Below are positions 16,997-25,944 of a stretch of 64,000 nt of DNA, piece by piece. The translations under genes and the position numbers were made by a program. Position 1 is the stretch's first letter, and every line of letters starts with the position of its first letter. Origin of the DNA: ZC4RG20 sp963782445 (GTDB lineage: Bacteria > Pseudomonadota > Gammaproteobacteria > Steroidobacterales > Rariloculaceae); assembly GCA_963782445.1 (NCBI GenBank), contig CAWAJM010000001.1, positions 2,232,001 through 2,296,000 of the forward strand, read 5' to 3'. The notes under the pieces are model-generated. The model was given only the letters and a program-made list of their open reading frames with translations, was not told the DNA's origin and did not search any database.

Positions 16997-17400
16997 CCGA
17001 CTCGGGGTCTGCACCGAGCAAGACGCCCTTCTTCGCGGCCTTCGGAGCCAATGTCGCCGTCGCGGCCGCCAAGTTCTTCGCGGCGCTCCAGACGGGCAGC
17101 TCGGCGACGCTGGCCGAAGGCTTCCACACGAGCGTGGATGCCCCGAACAATCTGCTCATGCTGATCGCCGACGGCGCTTCCCTCGTCGTGGCCTACCGCG
17201 AATTCAAACCCCATCAGGGCCGCCGAGGCATCTGGCGCGGCATCCGAACCAGCAAGGACCCGACGAACGACGTGCAGTTCTCACCGGAGCTCGGCTTCCC
17301 GGAGCTCGCGCAGGCCCTGGAGCGCCTCGAAGCGGCGATACGCCGCCAGCACGCCGGCGTGAAGCAAATCTTCATCGAAGCCCGCGCGTTCAGACGCTGA
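16993..17400 (+). CDS. Miniaturised cation diffusion facilitator (two in-frame internal deletions)
   Basis: Only 135 residues, against about 300 for CDF Zn/Co/Fe exporters, yet made of three recognisable CDF pieces joined in frame. Residues 12-58 are helix 1 and the start of helix 2 (ALQTGSSATLAEGFHTSVDA, keeping the H-x3-D metal ligands). Residues 60-93 match the middle loop (GASLVVAYREFKPHQGRRGI ... RTSKDPTNDV). Residues 94-135 match the extreme C-terminus (LAQALERLEAAIRRQHAGVK). Most membrane helices and the cytosolic metal domain are missing, so transport is very unlikely. It overlaps the CAP gene by 4 nt and the convergent glycosyltransferase remnant by 11 nt. Confidence 0.7.
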   Translation: MTDSGSAPSKTPFFAAFGANVAVAAAKFFAALQTGSSATLAEGFHTSVDAPNNLLMLIADGASLVVAYREFKPHQGRRGIWRGIRTSKDPTNDVQFSPELGFPELAQALERLEAAIRRQHAGVKQIFIEARAFRR

Positions 17401-17940
17401 GTGCACGAGCCCCGGCGCAGAGCGCGACGAACGCCGAACGCTTGCGCGCGAGCAAGCGGCGTGGATCGGGCGGGCACGGCGAGCGCACGACGCGCACGGG
17501 CGCCGGTCCGCGCGGCGTCCAGCGCAAGCCGTGCCGCGGGCTGGCCGCCTCGATAAATACGCTTAGCGTCGGGACGCCGAGTGCGGTGGCCAGGTGCTGC
17601 CCCGCCGAGTCGTAGCCGACGTACACGTCCGCGCACGCGGATGGCGCCGCGCCGCGGCGATGACCTGCGCGAACAGGCGACGGTAAGCCTGCGCAGCGCG
17701 GCCCGAGAAGGCGTCGCACAACGGCTCGACGACCTCGCCGAACAACAGCGCGGCGCCGTGCCCTGCCTGTTCGGGATCCGCGGACAGCGCAAGATCGGTT
17801 AAGCATTCTATAGCGGGTCGCGACGGCTCGCCGTGGCGGCGGTAGTGGCGCCAGAAGGCATCGACCGCGTCTTCGGCCCCGTCGAAACTACGGGCTCGCG
17901 CAATACTCTGGCTGCGGTCCGGCTCGCTGCGCTCTAGCAT
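17390..17940 (-). pseudogene. Glycosyltransferase-like (GT9-type) remnant, middle deleted and frameshifted
   Basis: The first part (ATG 17940: MLERSEPDRSQSIARAR ... AQAYRRLFAQVIAAARRHP) is in one frame. The end (CADVYVGYDSAGQHLATALG, VPTLSVFIEAASPRHGLRW) is in another, the switch falling near 17640. DxYVGYDSAGQHxA is a donor-site signature of proteins found beside heptosyltransferases. The roughly 150 residues expected between the two parts are absent. It lies at the 3' end of the minus-strand glycosyltransferase cluster. Confidence 0.6.
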
Positions 17941-17967
17941 GCCGGGCCTGCCGTGCCCGGCCGCAGA

Positions 17968-19117
17968 TCAGGGCGACGTGCGACACCGCCCTCTCCCCGC
18001 CTCCCCGTCAGTCGCGCTCAGCAGCTCGAGCGCAGCATCGGCAACGTCGACCGGTTCGATGTCTAGACAGGCGTGATCGACCGGACAGCGGAATGCATAG
18101 CAGGGGCTGCAGCGCGTAGGCCTGCGCAACAAGCGATGCGGTGTGCGGCGCGGCACCCATTGCGACTCGAGGTCGGTACCGGCGAACGGCACGACGGCCG
18201 GCGTTGCGAATGCATCCGCCATGTGCATGACGGAGGTGTTGTTCGTCAGGACGAGGCGCGCACCGGCCACGATAGCGGCGAGCTCGGTCACCGAGGTCTC
18301 TCCCGCGAGATCGACGGCCTCGGGGCCGATGCGCTCGACGAACTCCGCCGCCTGTGCTTTGTCGCGCGCGTGCGCCGTGACGACAATCGGCAGGTGTGCG
18401 GCGGCCGCGACGAGCTTCGCCGCTCTTCGCATGCGCTGGGGGTCGTAGTTGCGTGCGGCCGCGCTCGTCCATGGGTTGAGCAGCAAATAGGGTTGGCCGC
18501 CCGCCAGACCGTGGGCCGCGAGCAGCGCCCTCGCCCCACAGCGCGCGCCGTCCGGCACCCGCAACTCGAGCGCATCGTCGTCGGCCGCGAAACCGAGCGC
18601 GCGCACGACATCGAGGTTCCTGTCCACCTGATGTTGCGCGTCGCCGCCGACCGCCGGCGCATGCGTCAACAACGCCGAGCGCTCCTTCGAGGCGCCGGCG
18701 CGCAGCGGGATTCCGGCGAACCACGCGACGGCCGCGGCCGCATGCGGCGTCTGACTGAAGCTCGTGAGGATGACGGCGCCGTCGAACCTGCCGGCCTCGA
18801 GCGTCGCGATGAGCCGCCGCTCCTCGGCTGGAATCCGCCGCGCGGCCGCCGATGTCCAGCCAAAGCGTTCGCCAAGCGATCGTCGAATCGAGCCACGGCA
18901 GCAGCGGCGCGGCGGCGGCGCCAGCGGGACTCGCGAGCAGCGTGAGGCTCGCTTCGGGCAGCGCGAGCTTCAACGCCCGCAGCGCCGGGCCGGCCATGAC
19001 AACGTCGCCGATATTATCGGCGCGCACGACGAGCAGGCGGCGCGCTCGCCGCCAATCCCCTACGCGCTGCCATGCCCGGCGCGCGCGCCAGCCGAGCTTG
19101 GGGAAGGCGCGAGGCAT
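17968..19117 (-). pseudogene. ADP-heptose:LPS heptosyltransferase-like GT9 (frameshifted)
   Basis: Starts MPRAFPKLGWRARRAWQRV; the GT9 N-terminus is LLVVRADNIGDVVMAGPALR. After TLWLDIGG (near 18850) one extra base shifts the frame. The protein continues as AARRIPAEERRLIATLEAGR and FDGAVILTSFSQTPHAAA, through the C-terminal donor domain with VLTNNTSVMHMADAFATPAV, ending with the heptosyltransferase cysteine cluster (CSPCYAFRCPVDHACLDIEP). Apart from the indel the gene looks complete. Its start is in the same open frame as the preceding GT9 gene with no stop codon between them. Confidence 0.75.
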
Positions 19118-20212
19118 CGTCACGAGGCGGCGGGGCTCGCGTGCAGCGGAGCCGGCGGCCGTGCGCTCGACGCTTGCTCCCTGGTCGCCGGTTTCGACGG
19201 TGCCCCGCCGGCCGGCCCTCAGAAGAACTTCCGCAGCGCGCAAGACCTCGTCGCTGCCAACGTCCTCGAGGCAAGTATCGCGGCCCTCGAGCGGACAATG
19301 CCCGCTGTACCAACACGGCTGCTCCGTGAAGTTCTGCGGCCGCCGCTCGGGACAGCCGGGAAACCCCTGCAAGGTCGCGTGCGGCGCGGGCTGACCGTAG
19401 CGGCCATGCCAGGACGGCCCGAAAAGGTTGACCGTCGGGGTTCCGACGGCGGCCGCAAGGCGGCACGCACCGGTGTCCGCGCCGACCGCGAGATCGACCT
19501 GGGACAGCACCGCTGCAAGCTCGCGCAGGCTTCGGCAGTGCCACTGCCATGCAGCGGGACCCAGCGCGTTTGCGATCGCCGCCGCCTCGGCGTCGCGCTC
19601 GCCGCCGACGACGAGCAGTCTCGCATCGTGACTCCGCGCAAGCTCGCGCCCGAGCGCAACGAAGCGCCGCCCGGGCCAGCGCTTGATCGGCATCCCTGCA
19701 TCGACGATGAGCGCGACGAGCGCGCCCGCTTGCGGACGCAGGCGCGCACCCGCAGCGCGCTCGGCCCCGGTCAGGTAGACGCGAGCGTCCTCGGCCCCGA
19801 CTTCGCCGGACGCGATGATCCCGTCGCCGGCAAGCAACTCGAGGAAACGCCGCCCAACGCGGACATCGGCCGGCGGCGAGCGCCAGAGGTCGGCGACGGT
19901 GTGCGCGGCCCCGTAGCGTGCGACGAGACGCTCGATGCCGTCGTAACGCGTATCGGAAACGACGAGGTCGTAACTGCCGGAGGCGAGCACCCGCGCGACG
20001 GCCGCGCGGGCACCGCCGACCTGTGCGGCGAAGACCCGATCCACGTAAGGGTCGGCCTCGAGCAATTCGGCGCCGCGACCGAACGTCAGCACGTCGTGCG
20101 CCGCGCGGGGATACGTGCGGCCGATGGCATGCACGGCGGGCAGCGCAATGAGCAGATCGCCAAAGCCGCCTAGCAGCTCGATGAACAAGGTCCTCTCCAC
20201 GCCGTCCCGCAT
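19118..20212 (-). CDS. GT9 heptosyltransferase-like glycosyltransferase (no stop before next gene)
   Basis: ATG 20212 follows AAGGAG by 7 nt. The GT9 fold is complete: N-terminal TLFIELLGGFGDLLIALPAV, the linker, and the C-terminal domain with PIKRWPGRRFVALGRELA, LLVVGGERDAEAAAI, the nucleotide-sugar motif AVGADTGACRLAAAVGTPTV and NLFGPSWHGRYGQ, plus a cysteine cluster near QPCWYSGHCPLEGRDTCLED. The expected stop after AAEVLLRA is absent. The frame reads through about 35 residues into the next GT9 gene, so the translated product would be a fusion until the downstream frameshift ends it. It transfers a sugar, probably heptose-like, in LPS-core or related glycan assembly. Confidence 0.75.
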
Positions 20213-20832
20213 TCTCAGACTCCTTTCGCGCAGCCGGCCGAACCCGCCCAGCGACCGGAGCTTTGCGGCGTCGAAAAGCACGCAGGCCGACACCCAGCCG
20301 TGTTCGCGGACGAGCGCGCGCACGACTCCCGCGTAACGTGAGGCCGGATAGCGGCGCGACGCCGCACTGGCTCCCGGGTGCACAACAACCCAGGGACGGC
20401 ATTTGTCGATGCCGATCGCGGCGAGCAGGTGCGCCACTCGGTGCTGGGCTTCGACCGGAGGCACGAGCCGCAGCCGTTCGTCACACGTGTACCAGCCGAC
20501 CTGGCCGACGAGGTCGAGCTGCCGCCGCACTTCGTGGCGCAGCACGCGCTCCGGCTCGGGCTGGCCCGATCAGCTCCCGCCTCGGCGTGCATGCCCGTTG
20601 CTTTCATCCAGGGCGCGTCATAGACGAGGACATCGTCAACGTCGGGTGCAAGCCGTGCAGCCTCGGCGCCGGAAGCCGAGGTCAGCAACCTGAGCCGCGC
20701 CCCGGTGGAGGCCTTGATGGCCGCAAACGCGGGCGTCGTCATGAGGACGTCGCCAAGCGAGTCGACCCTGACCGCGAGCACACGGCGCGCCTCCCGCCAA
20801 TCGGCATGCTCGGCGGAACACGCGTCTGTCAT
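20213..20832 (-). pseudogene. GT9 glycosyltransferase remnant (middle deleted, frameshifted, 3' end lost)
   Basis: ATG 20832 starts MTDACSAEHADWREARRVLA with the GT9 strand VRVDSLGDVLMTTPAFAAIK, up to YDAPWMKATGMHAEAGA. The middle of the enzyme is missing and the frame changes near 20560. The C-terminal domain then begins (RHEVRRQLDLVGQVGWYTCD ... PWVVVHPGASAASRRYPA) and breaks off after VREHGW, without the donor-binding end. The frame runs on into the downstream GT9 gene. The start overlaps the HAD gene stop (ATGA). Confidence 0.7.
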
Positions 20833-21461
20833 ACCAAGGTCGCCTCCCCATCCGGCCCGACTTTCGCAGCCGCGGCGGACGGCTCCGCGAGCGTTCGCTC
20901 GAGGATCACGGCGGCGGCCGCCGCAAGGTCCGCCACGACGTGCTCGGGCACGCGCAACGGCCCTGTGCGCCAGTCGGTCTCGTTGCCGCAGTCGAGCAGA
21001 ATGGGTCGGCAGCCGGCGCGCCGGCCGGCTTCGACGTCGTCGAGGATGTCGCCCACGAGCCAGGCCGAGTCAAGGTCGATGTCGAGTTCGCGCGCGGCAC
21101 GCCGCAGCAGTCCGTCCGCAGGCTTGCGGCAGGCGCATACGCGATTGAACGGCGCTATGCTTCCGTTGGGATCGTGCGGGCAGTAGTAAAAGCCCGCAAG
21201 CCGCACGCCCTCGCGGGCCAGCAGCGCACGCACCTGCGCCTCGACGATCGCGATGGCTGAGCGCGAAAAGTAGCCGCGCGCGATGCCGGGCTGATTCGTG
21301 ACGACGACAAGCCGAAAACCGGCCGCCGCGAGCCGGCGGACGCCGTCGGCCGCACCGCGCGCGAGGACAATGCGTGAAGGCTCGACGTTGAACGGCACGT
21401 TCTCGAGCAGCGTGCCGTCTTTGACGAGGAATACGGTCCTGTCGGGCGCTGCACGGTTCAC
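20829..21461 (-). CDS. HAD-IIIA phosphatase, GmhB-like, with catalytic nucleophile replaced
   Basis: A 210-residue protein of the D,D-heptose-1,7-bisphosphate phosphatase / histidinol-phosphatase HAD group, which dephosphorylates heptose bisphosphate for LPS core. Motif I should be DxDGT but reads FLVKDGTLLENVPFNVEP: the nucleophilic Asp is Val (GTC where GAC is expected). The other features are present: motif II VVTNQPGIARG, the zinc loop (CPHD ... CACRKP), and motif III/IV WLVGDILDDVEAGRRAG. As written it should lack phosphatase activity. It starts with GTG overlapping the preceding stop (GTGA) and ends overlapping the next start (ATGA), so it is translationally embedded in the cluster. Confidence 0.8.
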   Translation of the reverse strand: MNRAAPDRTVFLVKDGTLLENVPFNVEPSRIVLARGAADGVRRLAAAGFRLVVVTNQPGIARGYFSRSAIAIVEAQVRALLAREGVRLAGFYYCPHDPNGSIAPFNRVCACRKPADGLLRRAARELDIDLDSAWLVGDILDDVEAGRRAGCRPILLDCGNETDWRTGPLRVPEHVVADLAAAAAVILERTLAEPSAAAAKVGPDGEATLV

Positions 21462-22408
21462 GGCCAGGAGGTCTCCCTCTTGGGTATGACCATGTCCGCG
21501 GTGCTGCAGTAGTACTTGAGTTCCTCGCGATCTCTACGCCCGGTGAAGCGGATGCGATCGCTCACGCTCTCGGTACGAGCCAGCGTTTGCAGCCGTGCGA
21601 TCTCGGGCGTCCCCTGCGGATCGGGCTCCCGGGCGTCGCCGCCGACGATGAGCAGCTGCGCCCGGCTCGCATCGCTGCGAAAACGCGAGAAGCCCTGCAC
21701 GACCGTGTCGATACCTTTGCGCGGTACCATGCGGCCGAGCTGCAACACGATGAACGCATCGCGGTCCAGCCCGAGCCTGGCCCGGACCGTGCGTCGAGGG
21801 ACGGGCCAAAGCTCGCCTGGATCGAAGCCGCAGGGGACCGTCGCGATGAGTTCGGGATCGGCGCCGTAGTGCTCGATGAGGTCTTCGTGGTCCTGCGGCC
21901 ACTCCGCGATTAGGCAGTCCGCATCTCGCACGATGCGCTCCTCGATCTCGAACCGGCAGTCCGGAAAACGGTCGTTGGTACCTTGGTGGCGGCGCCGGAT
22001 TCGTCCGAGGGCATGGAACGTGACGACGAACGGCACGCCCAGGGCGGCCTTGATTTCCGAGGCGACCATGCCCGACATCCAGAAGTGCGCATGCACGAGG
22101 TCGTACGGCCGCCGCGCGCAACAGCCTTGGACGTAGCGAGCGAAGGCGCCCATGCGCGGGAGAGGCTGTTCCTTGGGAATCGGCCCGGGCGGGCCCGCCG
22201 GCACATGGATGACGCGCGAGCCGTCTTGCCAGGGCACGACCACCGTAAGATCCGGATCGTCGCGCCGCGTGAACACGTCGACTTCGTGACCGTTGCTCGC
22301 GAGCAGCCGGGCCAATTGCGCCACATAGACGTTCCGACCGCCGCTGTCGGCGCTGCCGAGTCCTGCGAGAGGCGAGGCATGCTCGCTTATCATCGCGATC
22401 CTAGGCAT
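21458..22408 (-). CDS. GT4 glycosyltransferase, C-terminally truncated
   Basis: ATG 22408 begins MPRIAMISEHASPLAGLGS; the segment DSGGRNVYVAQLARLLASNG is typical of sucrose-phosphate-synthase-like and mannosyl GT4 enzymes. The donor domain starts normally (FIVLQLGRMVPRKGIDTVVQ) and reaches FTGRRDREELKYYCSTAD, then stops after ten unrelated residues. The essential E-x7-E donor-sugar motif (PWYEPFGITPLEAM-like) and the last 100 or so residues are missing. At 316 residues, against about 420, it is probably inactive. It overlaps the HAD gene by 4 nt. Confidence 0.75.
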   Translation of the reverse strand: MPRIAMISEHASPLAGLGSADSGGRNVYVAQLARLLASNGHEVDVFTRRDDPDLTVVVPWQDGSRVIHVPAGPPGPIPKEQPLPRMGAFARYVQGCCARRPYDLVHAHFWMSGMVASEIKAALGVPFVVTFHALGRIRRRHQGTNDRFPDCRFEIEERIVRDADCLIAEWPQDHEDLIEHYGADPELIATVPCGFDPGELWPVPRRTVRARLGLDRDAFIVLQLGRMVPRKGIDTVVQGFSRFRSDASRAQLLIVGGDAREPDPQGTPEIARLQTLARTESVSDRIRFTGRRDREELKYYCSTADMVIPKRETSWP

Positions 22409-22620
22409 GGGTCGCCATACCCCCTGCTGCCGCACGGCGTGGCGTGGCGACGTCCGTGACCGCGGCGAACGCCCGGTTCCAATCGGCCGCAAACCGCCGC
22501 GTTCGGCGATTGGCGGGGCGGATCGTGCTCGAGGAAGATCAGTCGATGCGGGACGTGGGCGATATAATAGAGATAGTTGCCATGCACGTGCCACGTAAGG
22601 ACGTTGAGCGGGCGCCTCAC
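22390..22620 (-). pseudogene. Glycosyltransferase stub (N- and C-terminal ends only)
   Basis: GTG 22620 (overlapping the preceding stop as GTGA) encodes RRPLNVLTWHVHGNYLYYIA HVPHRLIFLEHD, the N-terminus of a GT4-type enzyme. A deletion and frame change follow. In another frame the text FAADWNRAFAAVTDVATPRR resembles the C-terminal helix of such enzymes, ending just before the next gene. In the original frame the peptide is 76 residues. Roughly 300 residues are lost. Confidence 0.55.
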
Positions 22621-23210
22621 GATTCCGCCCCCGTCTTCTCGTCGGCGCACGAGGCCGAAGGGAACCGGCGTCGATGTCCCTCGCGCCCGGCGACCCGCGG
22701 CACGGAAAGCGTTTCGACGCGGCGGCCGAAGCCGAGCGCGTCGACGAGGAACAGGTGCCGCTCGCTTTCGTCGAGATTGGCGGCCGGCGGCGATAGCGCG
22801 TTCGTCAGCAGGCCGCCACCGAATTCCGCGCTCAGGCCGGCGCGCCGCGGCACGCCGGCAAGGCATCCTAAATAGGCGGGCAGATAGGGCGAGCGGCCGG
22901 ACTCGGTGAACACTAAGAGGCCGGCCGACGAGGCGTTGCGCAGATCGGCGACGGCGCGCGCGGCATTGGCGCGCCGCGCACGGCTCCGCTTTCCGGCTTC
23001 AGGAACCGGCCACGAATAGTCGATCCGCCCGTCGGCCATGCGTCCGACGGCCGCGGGAAGCTCTGCACCGGCCGGCCAGAGCAGGATCAGCCGCGCGCGG
23101 GGCAGCGCAACCCGTACGCTTCGCACGGCGGCCGCAAGAGCTTCCGCGCCGGCCTCGGAGCCGACGTACCCGAGGGCGAGCACGCTCGCATTCGACCAGC
23201 CCTCACGCAT
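22617..23210 (-). pseudogene. GT9-like glycosyltransferase, truncated
   Basis: ATG 23210 starts MREGWSNASVLALGYVGSEA. It keeps the N-terminal GT9 domain (VRVALPRARLILLWPAGAEL; YLGCLAGVPRRAGLSAEFGG; the SERHLFLVDALGF hinge). After ETLSVPRVAGREGHRRRF it ends, so the donor-binding domain is missing (198 of an expected 330 or so residues). The start overlaps the upstream GT9 stop by 8 nt and its stop overlaps the next GTG start. Confidence 0.65.
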
Positions 23211-24243
23211 GCTCCGCCTCGACACCCAGCACTGCAAGGGCCTGTTCCAATACCTCCTCGGGGACGGGGACGTCCCGGTTCGAAACCAGCGCGTCGTCCA
23301 AACCTGGTGTCGCAAGCCCGCGCGCGAGCACCGGCCGGTGCCGCTGCCGGTCGATCGGCGCCCAGCGGTCGGGATCGGAGGCGAGGAACACGATCACGCT
23401 GCGCGTTGCGAGCGCAGCCGCGAGATGCGAGATCCCCGTATCGTTAGTGACCAACAGCGCGGCCTGCTCCATCAGCGCAGCCGCCACCCCGAGATCGGTC
23501 TCGCCGGCCAGGTTGAGCGCTTCGTGCGCCATGAGCTCGGCGACGGTCGCAGCCGTACGGCGTTCCGCCGCGGTGCCGGTCAGGACCACACGGTAGCCGC
23601 GCTCGGCAAGGCCGTCTGCCACGGCCGCGAAGCAAGCCGCAGGCCAGCGGCGCAGCAGGTCCCGCGCACCGGGGTGCACTAGCACATAGTGCTCCGGCTC
23701 CAGTTCGGCGAGCCGTGGATGGGCCGCTAGCGCTTCCCGATCCTCGGGCCTTACCGGAAAGAACAAAGTCTCGTCGCGAGCGGAACAATCGAGCTGCTCT
23801 GTCAGAAAAAGCCAACGCCGAATCTCGGAGCCGCGCTCAGGGTAGCGGAAGAACGTCTCGGGCGTGGGACAGAAATGGCCCGGACAATAGAGCCCCGTCA
23901 TACAGCGCGCACCGAGAAGCGCCGTGAACGCGTTGCTCACGGTACCGCAGCCGTGCATCTGGATCGCTACGTCGAAGGGCGACTCTTGGACGCGGCGCAG
24001 AAAGTCAGCCAGCACCGCCGGTGAATAGGGCATTTCGGCAATGCCCGGAAAGCCCGGGAACGGCAGCAGCGTATCGACGTACTCAGGGTATCTCTCCACG
24101 AACCAACGCACGGATGGCAAACCGATCAGAGTCGTTTCGGCACGGCCGTAAGCGCTGCGCAGCGCGCGAAGAGCCGGCATGGCGCACAGCATGTCGCCGA
24201 GCCCGTGCAGCGCCCGTACGACGGCTATACGCGGTTCGCGCAT
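23203..24243 (-). CDS. GT9 heptosyltransferase-like glycosyltransferase, intact
   Basis: A 346-residue protein from ATG 24243, preceded by GGGAG. The N-terminal domain has IAVVRALHGLGDMLCAMPAL. The C-terminal domain has YVLVHPGARDLLRRWPAACF, YRVVLTGTAAERRTAATVAE, NLAGETDLGVAAALMEQAAL and the donor signature LVTNDTGISHLAAALATRSV. It is the most upstream and the best preserved member of the minus-strand glycosyltransferase cluster, and the likely first gene of that operon. It probably adds heptose or a related sugar to a lipid-linked acceptor at the inner membrane. Confidence 0.85.
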   Translation of the reverse strand: MREPRIAVVRALHGLGDMLCAMPALRALRSAYGRAETTLIGLPSVRWFVERYPEYVDTLLPFPGFPGIAEMPYSPAVLADFLRRVQESPFDVAIQMHGCGTVSNAFTALLGARCMTGLYCPGHFCPTPETFFRYPERGSEIRRWLFLTEQLDCSARDETLFFPVRPEDREALAAHPRLAELEPEHYVLVHPGARDLLRRWPAACFAAVADGLAERGYRVVLTGTAAERRTAATVAELMAHEALNLAGETDLGVAAALMEQAALLVTNDTGISHLAAALATRSVIVFLASDPDRWAPIDRQRHRPVLARGLATPGLDDALVSNRDVPVPEEVLEQALAVLGVEAEHA

Positions 24244-24482
24244 CGGACCCACTCCCTTCGGTGCGTGTTCGGGCACCGGCGTGCGGCAACGTTCGCCATT
24301 CGTCCCCCTTGGCCGAGATAGCTCGGCGCCCTTTGCGTACGAGGCTTCGGGCCCGCAGGGGCTTGCAAGCATCGTGCCTACTGCTTCTCGTGTTCACGGC
24401 CGCGCAAAAGCCCTCGGCTGTGCCCGCCAAACTGCTTCGATGGACGAAAGAAGACGGCGCCAAGACGCAAGATCTGCGATGC

Positions 24483-24850
24483 TTACAGGAAGCCGGCGCG
24501 ATGAATGCGCGAGTCGCCTCGGCGTGACGGCTTAATCAGATTGCTCGACATCGCATAGTCCGCATCGGAGACTTTTCCCCCGCCGCCCTCGAACAGGGCA
24601 GTCATGCAGCGGCCCGGTTGCCGAAGGAGGAGCCCCCTGCCGAGCGACTCGTGCACGACACGAACTCTGACCGGAAACGGGTGCGTTGCAACGGGCGCGG
24701 GCACTCCGCGCCCGCAGTTGTCGCAATGGCCGCAGGGTTCCGCCGCCTGACCGAATTAGGCCAGAAGATATAGCCGGCGGCAGTCCAGAGTCTCGGCATA
24801 GAGACACATGACGTTCGAGCGCATGCACTCCTCGAGCGTGCCGTTCTCGC
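24483..24850 (-). pseudogene. RecQ-like helicase C-terminal remnant with in-frame stop
   Basis: The minus strand encodes ECMRSNVMCLYAETLDCRRL YLLA, then TAA, then FGQAAEPCGHCDNCGRGVPA and THPFPVRVRVVHESLGRGLL, in one frame. The C-R-R ... PCGHCDNC arrangement is the zinc-binding subdomain of RecQ-family helicases, where the expected text is LLAYFGE; the TAA stands where a Tyr codon (TAT/TAC) is expected. The helicase core is missing altogether. The 5' edge overlaps the antisense chimeric remnant starting at 24808. Confidence 0.6.
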
Positions 24851-25925
24851 TCGTGCGCAACGGCGGTCGCGGGAGCTTCGTCAAGCGCCGCGGCGACGGT
24901 TTCTGCGTGCCGATGCGTCGCCATGTAGACGATCTCTACTATGGCGATGAGATCGGGCTCGAGAATCTGCCCTCGATCCCGCCGGCCCAAATGCGCGATC
25001 CGCGCGAGCTCAACATGCCGGGCCGCGGCCTCGGCAGAGACCCCTACCGCTCCCCCATGCAGTGGTCGTCAGCCCGGCACGCCGACTTCACGAGCGCGGA
25101 GCCTTGGCTGCCTCAGAGCACCGATGCAGCGACGCGCAATGTCGCCGCGCAGCGCACTGCGGCGCGCTCCATGCTCTCGCTCTACCGGTCGATCATCGAG
25201 CTGCGGCGCCGGCATCCGGCCCTCACGACCGGTTCCTATCGGCCCATCAACGCACCTTGGCCGCTCCTGGTCTACGAGCTCGCCCTGCTCTATGTCTGCG
25301 CCATCGCGTTCCGGACCGACGCTCTGAGCCGGGGACGGCAGTATTACGCCTGGTTCCTGTTCCTCGAGGGCACGTCGCTCGGTGTCTTTCTCTCCCTGGA
25401 TCTATTCCTGCTCTATGTCTTCTTCGATTTGAGCCTCGTCGGCGCGTATTTTCTCATCGGCCGCTGGGGACACGCGGATGCCCAGCGGACGGCCCTGAAG
25501 TACTTCCTCTACACATTTTCGGGCTCGCTGATCATGCTGCTCGGAATCCTCGGCCTGTATCTGGCCGCCAAGCCCCTGACCTTCGACATGCGTGCGCTGA
25601 TCGCGATGCAGCCGAGCGCCTTGGTCGCGCTCGGCCAGCGGGCCTTCAAACGCCGCATCGCCTACACGTCGGTCAATCGAATGGGCTACGCGGTGCCCGG
25701 TGTCGCCTCCGCGGGCACCCTGGGCTCGGGCACGGGGATCGAAGCGAGTCGCCGCGCGCTCACGGGCGCGACGCTCGAGATGACCGCTCAAACGCTGATC
25801 ACCGGCGCCTAGTTCCTCATGACGGGCATATTCTGGCGCCGCGGCGGCGAATACGGCCTCGACGCCTACGGCGGGCTCGCGCGTTCTGCGCCGAGCCTGA
25901 AGCCCACCTCCGAGGTATCCAGTCC
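24808..25925 (+). pseudogene. Chimeric remnant: GH13 alpha-glucosidase fragment fused to NuoM-like fragment
   Basis: ATG 24808 opens a 334-codon frame. Residues about 41-148 match the C-terminal part of the GH13 catalytic domain (LYYGDEIGLENLPSIPP, RDPYRSPMQWSSARHADFTS, ELRRRHPALTTGSYRPI) without the catalytic carboxylates. From residue 150 it is a proton-translocating NADH dehydrogenase chain-4 type membrane protein (YYAWFLFLEGTSLGVFLSLD, FFDLSLVGAYFLIGRWGHAD). After RALIAMQP several helices are missing, and the text resumes as FKRRIAYTSVNRMGYAVPGV. TAG at 25810 interrupts LITGA-FLMTGIFWRRGGEY, which continues in frame to about 25910. Both parents are dead; the fusion could be translated. 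Confidence 0.75.
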
Positions 25926-25944
25926 CAAGCAATGCCGCCAGCCT

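Noticed and set aside
24532..24990. 152-residue minus-strand ORF
   Set aside because: The RecQ-like text lies in a different frame of the same strand; this frame shows no family features.
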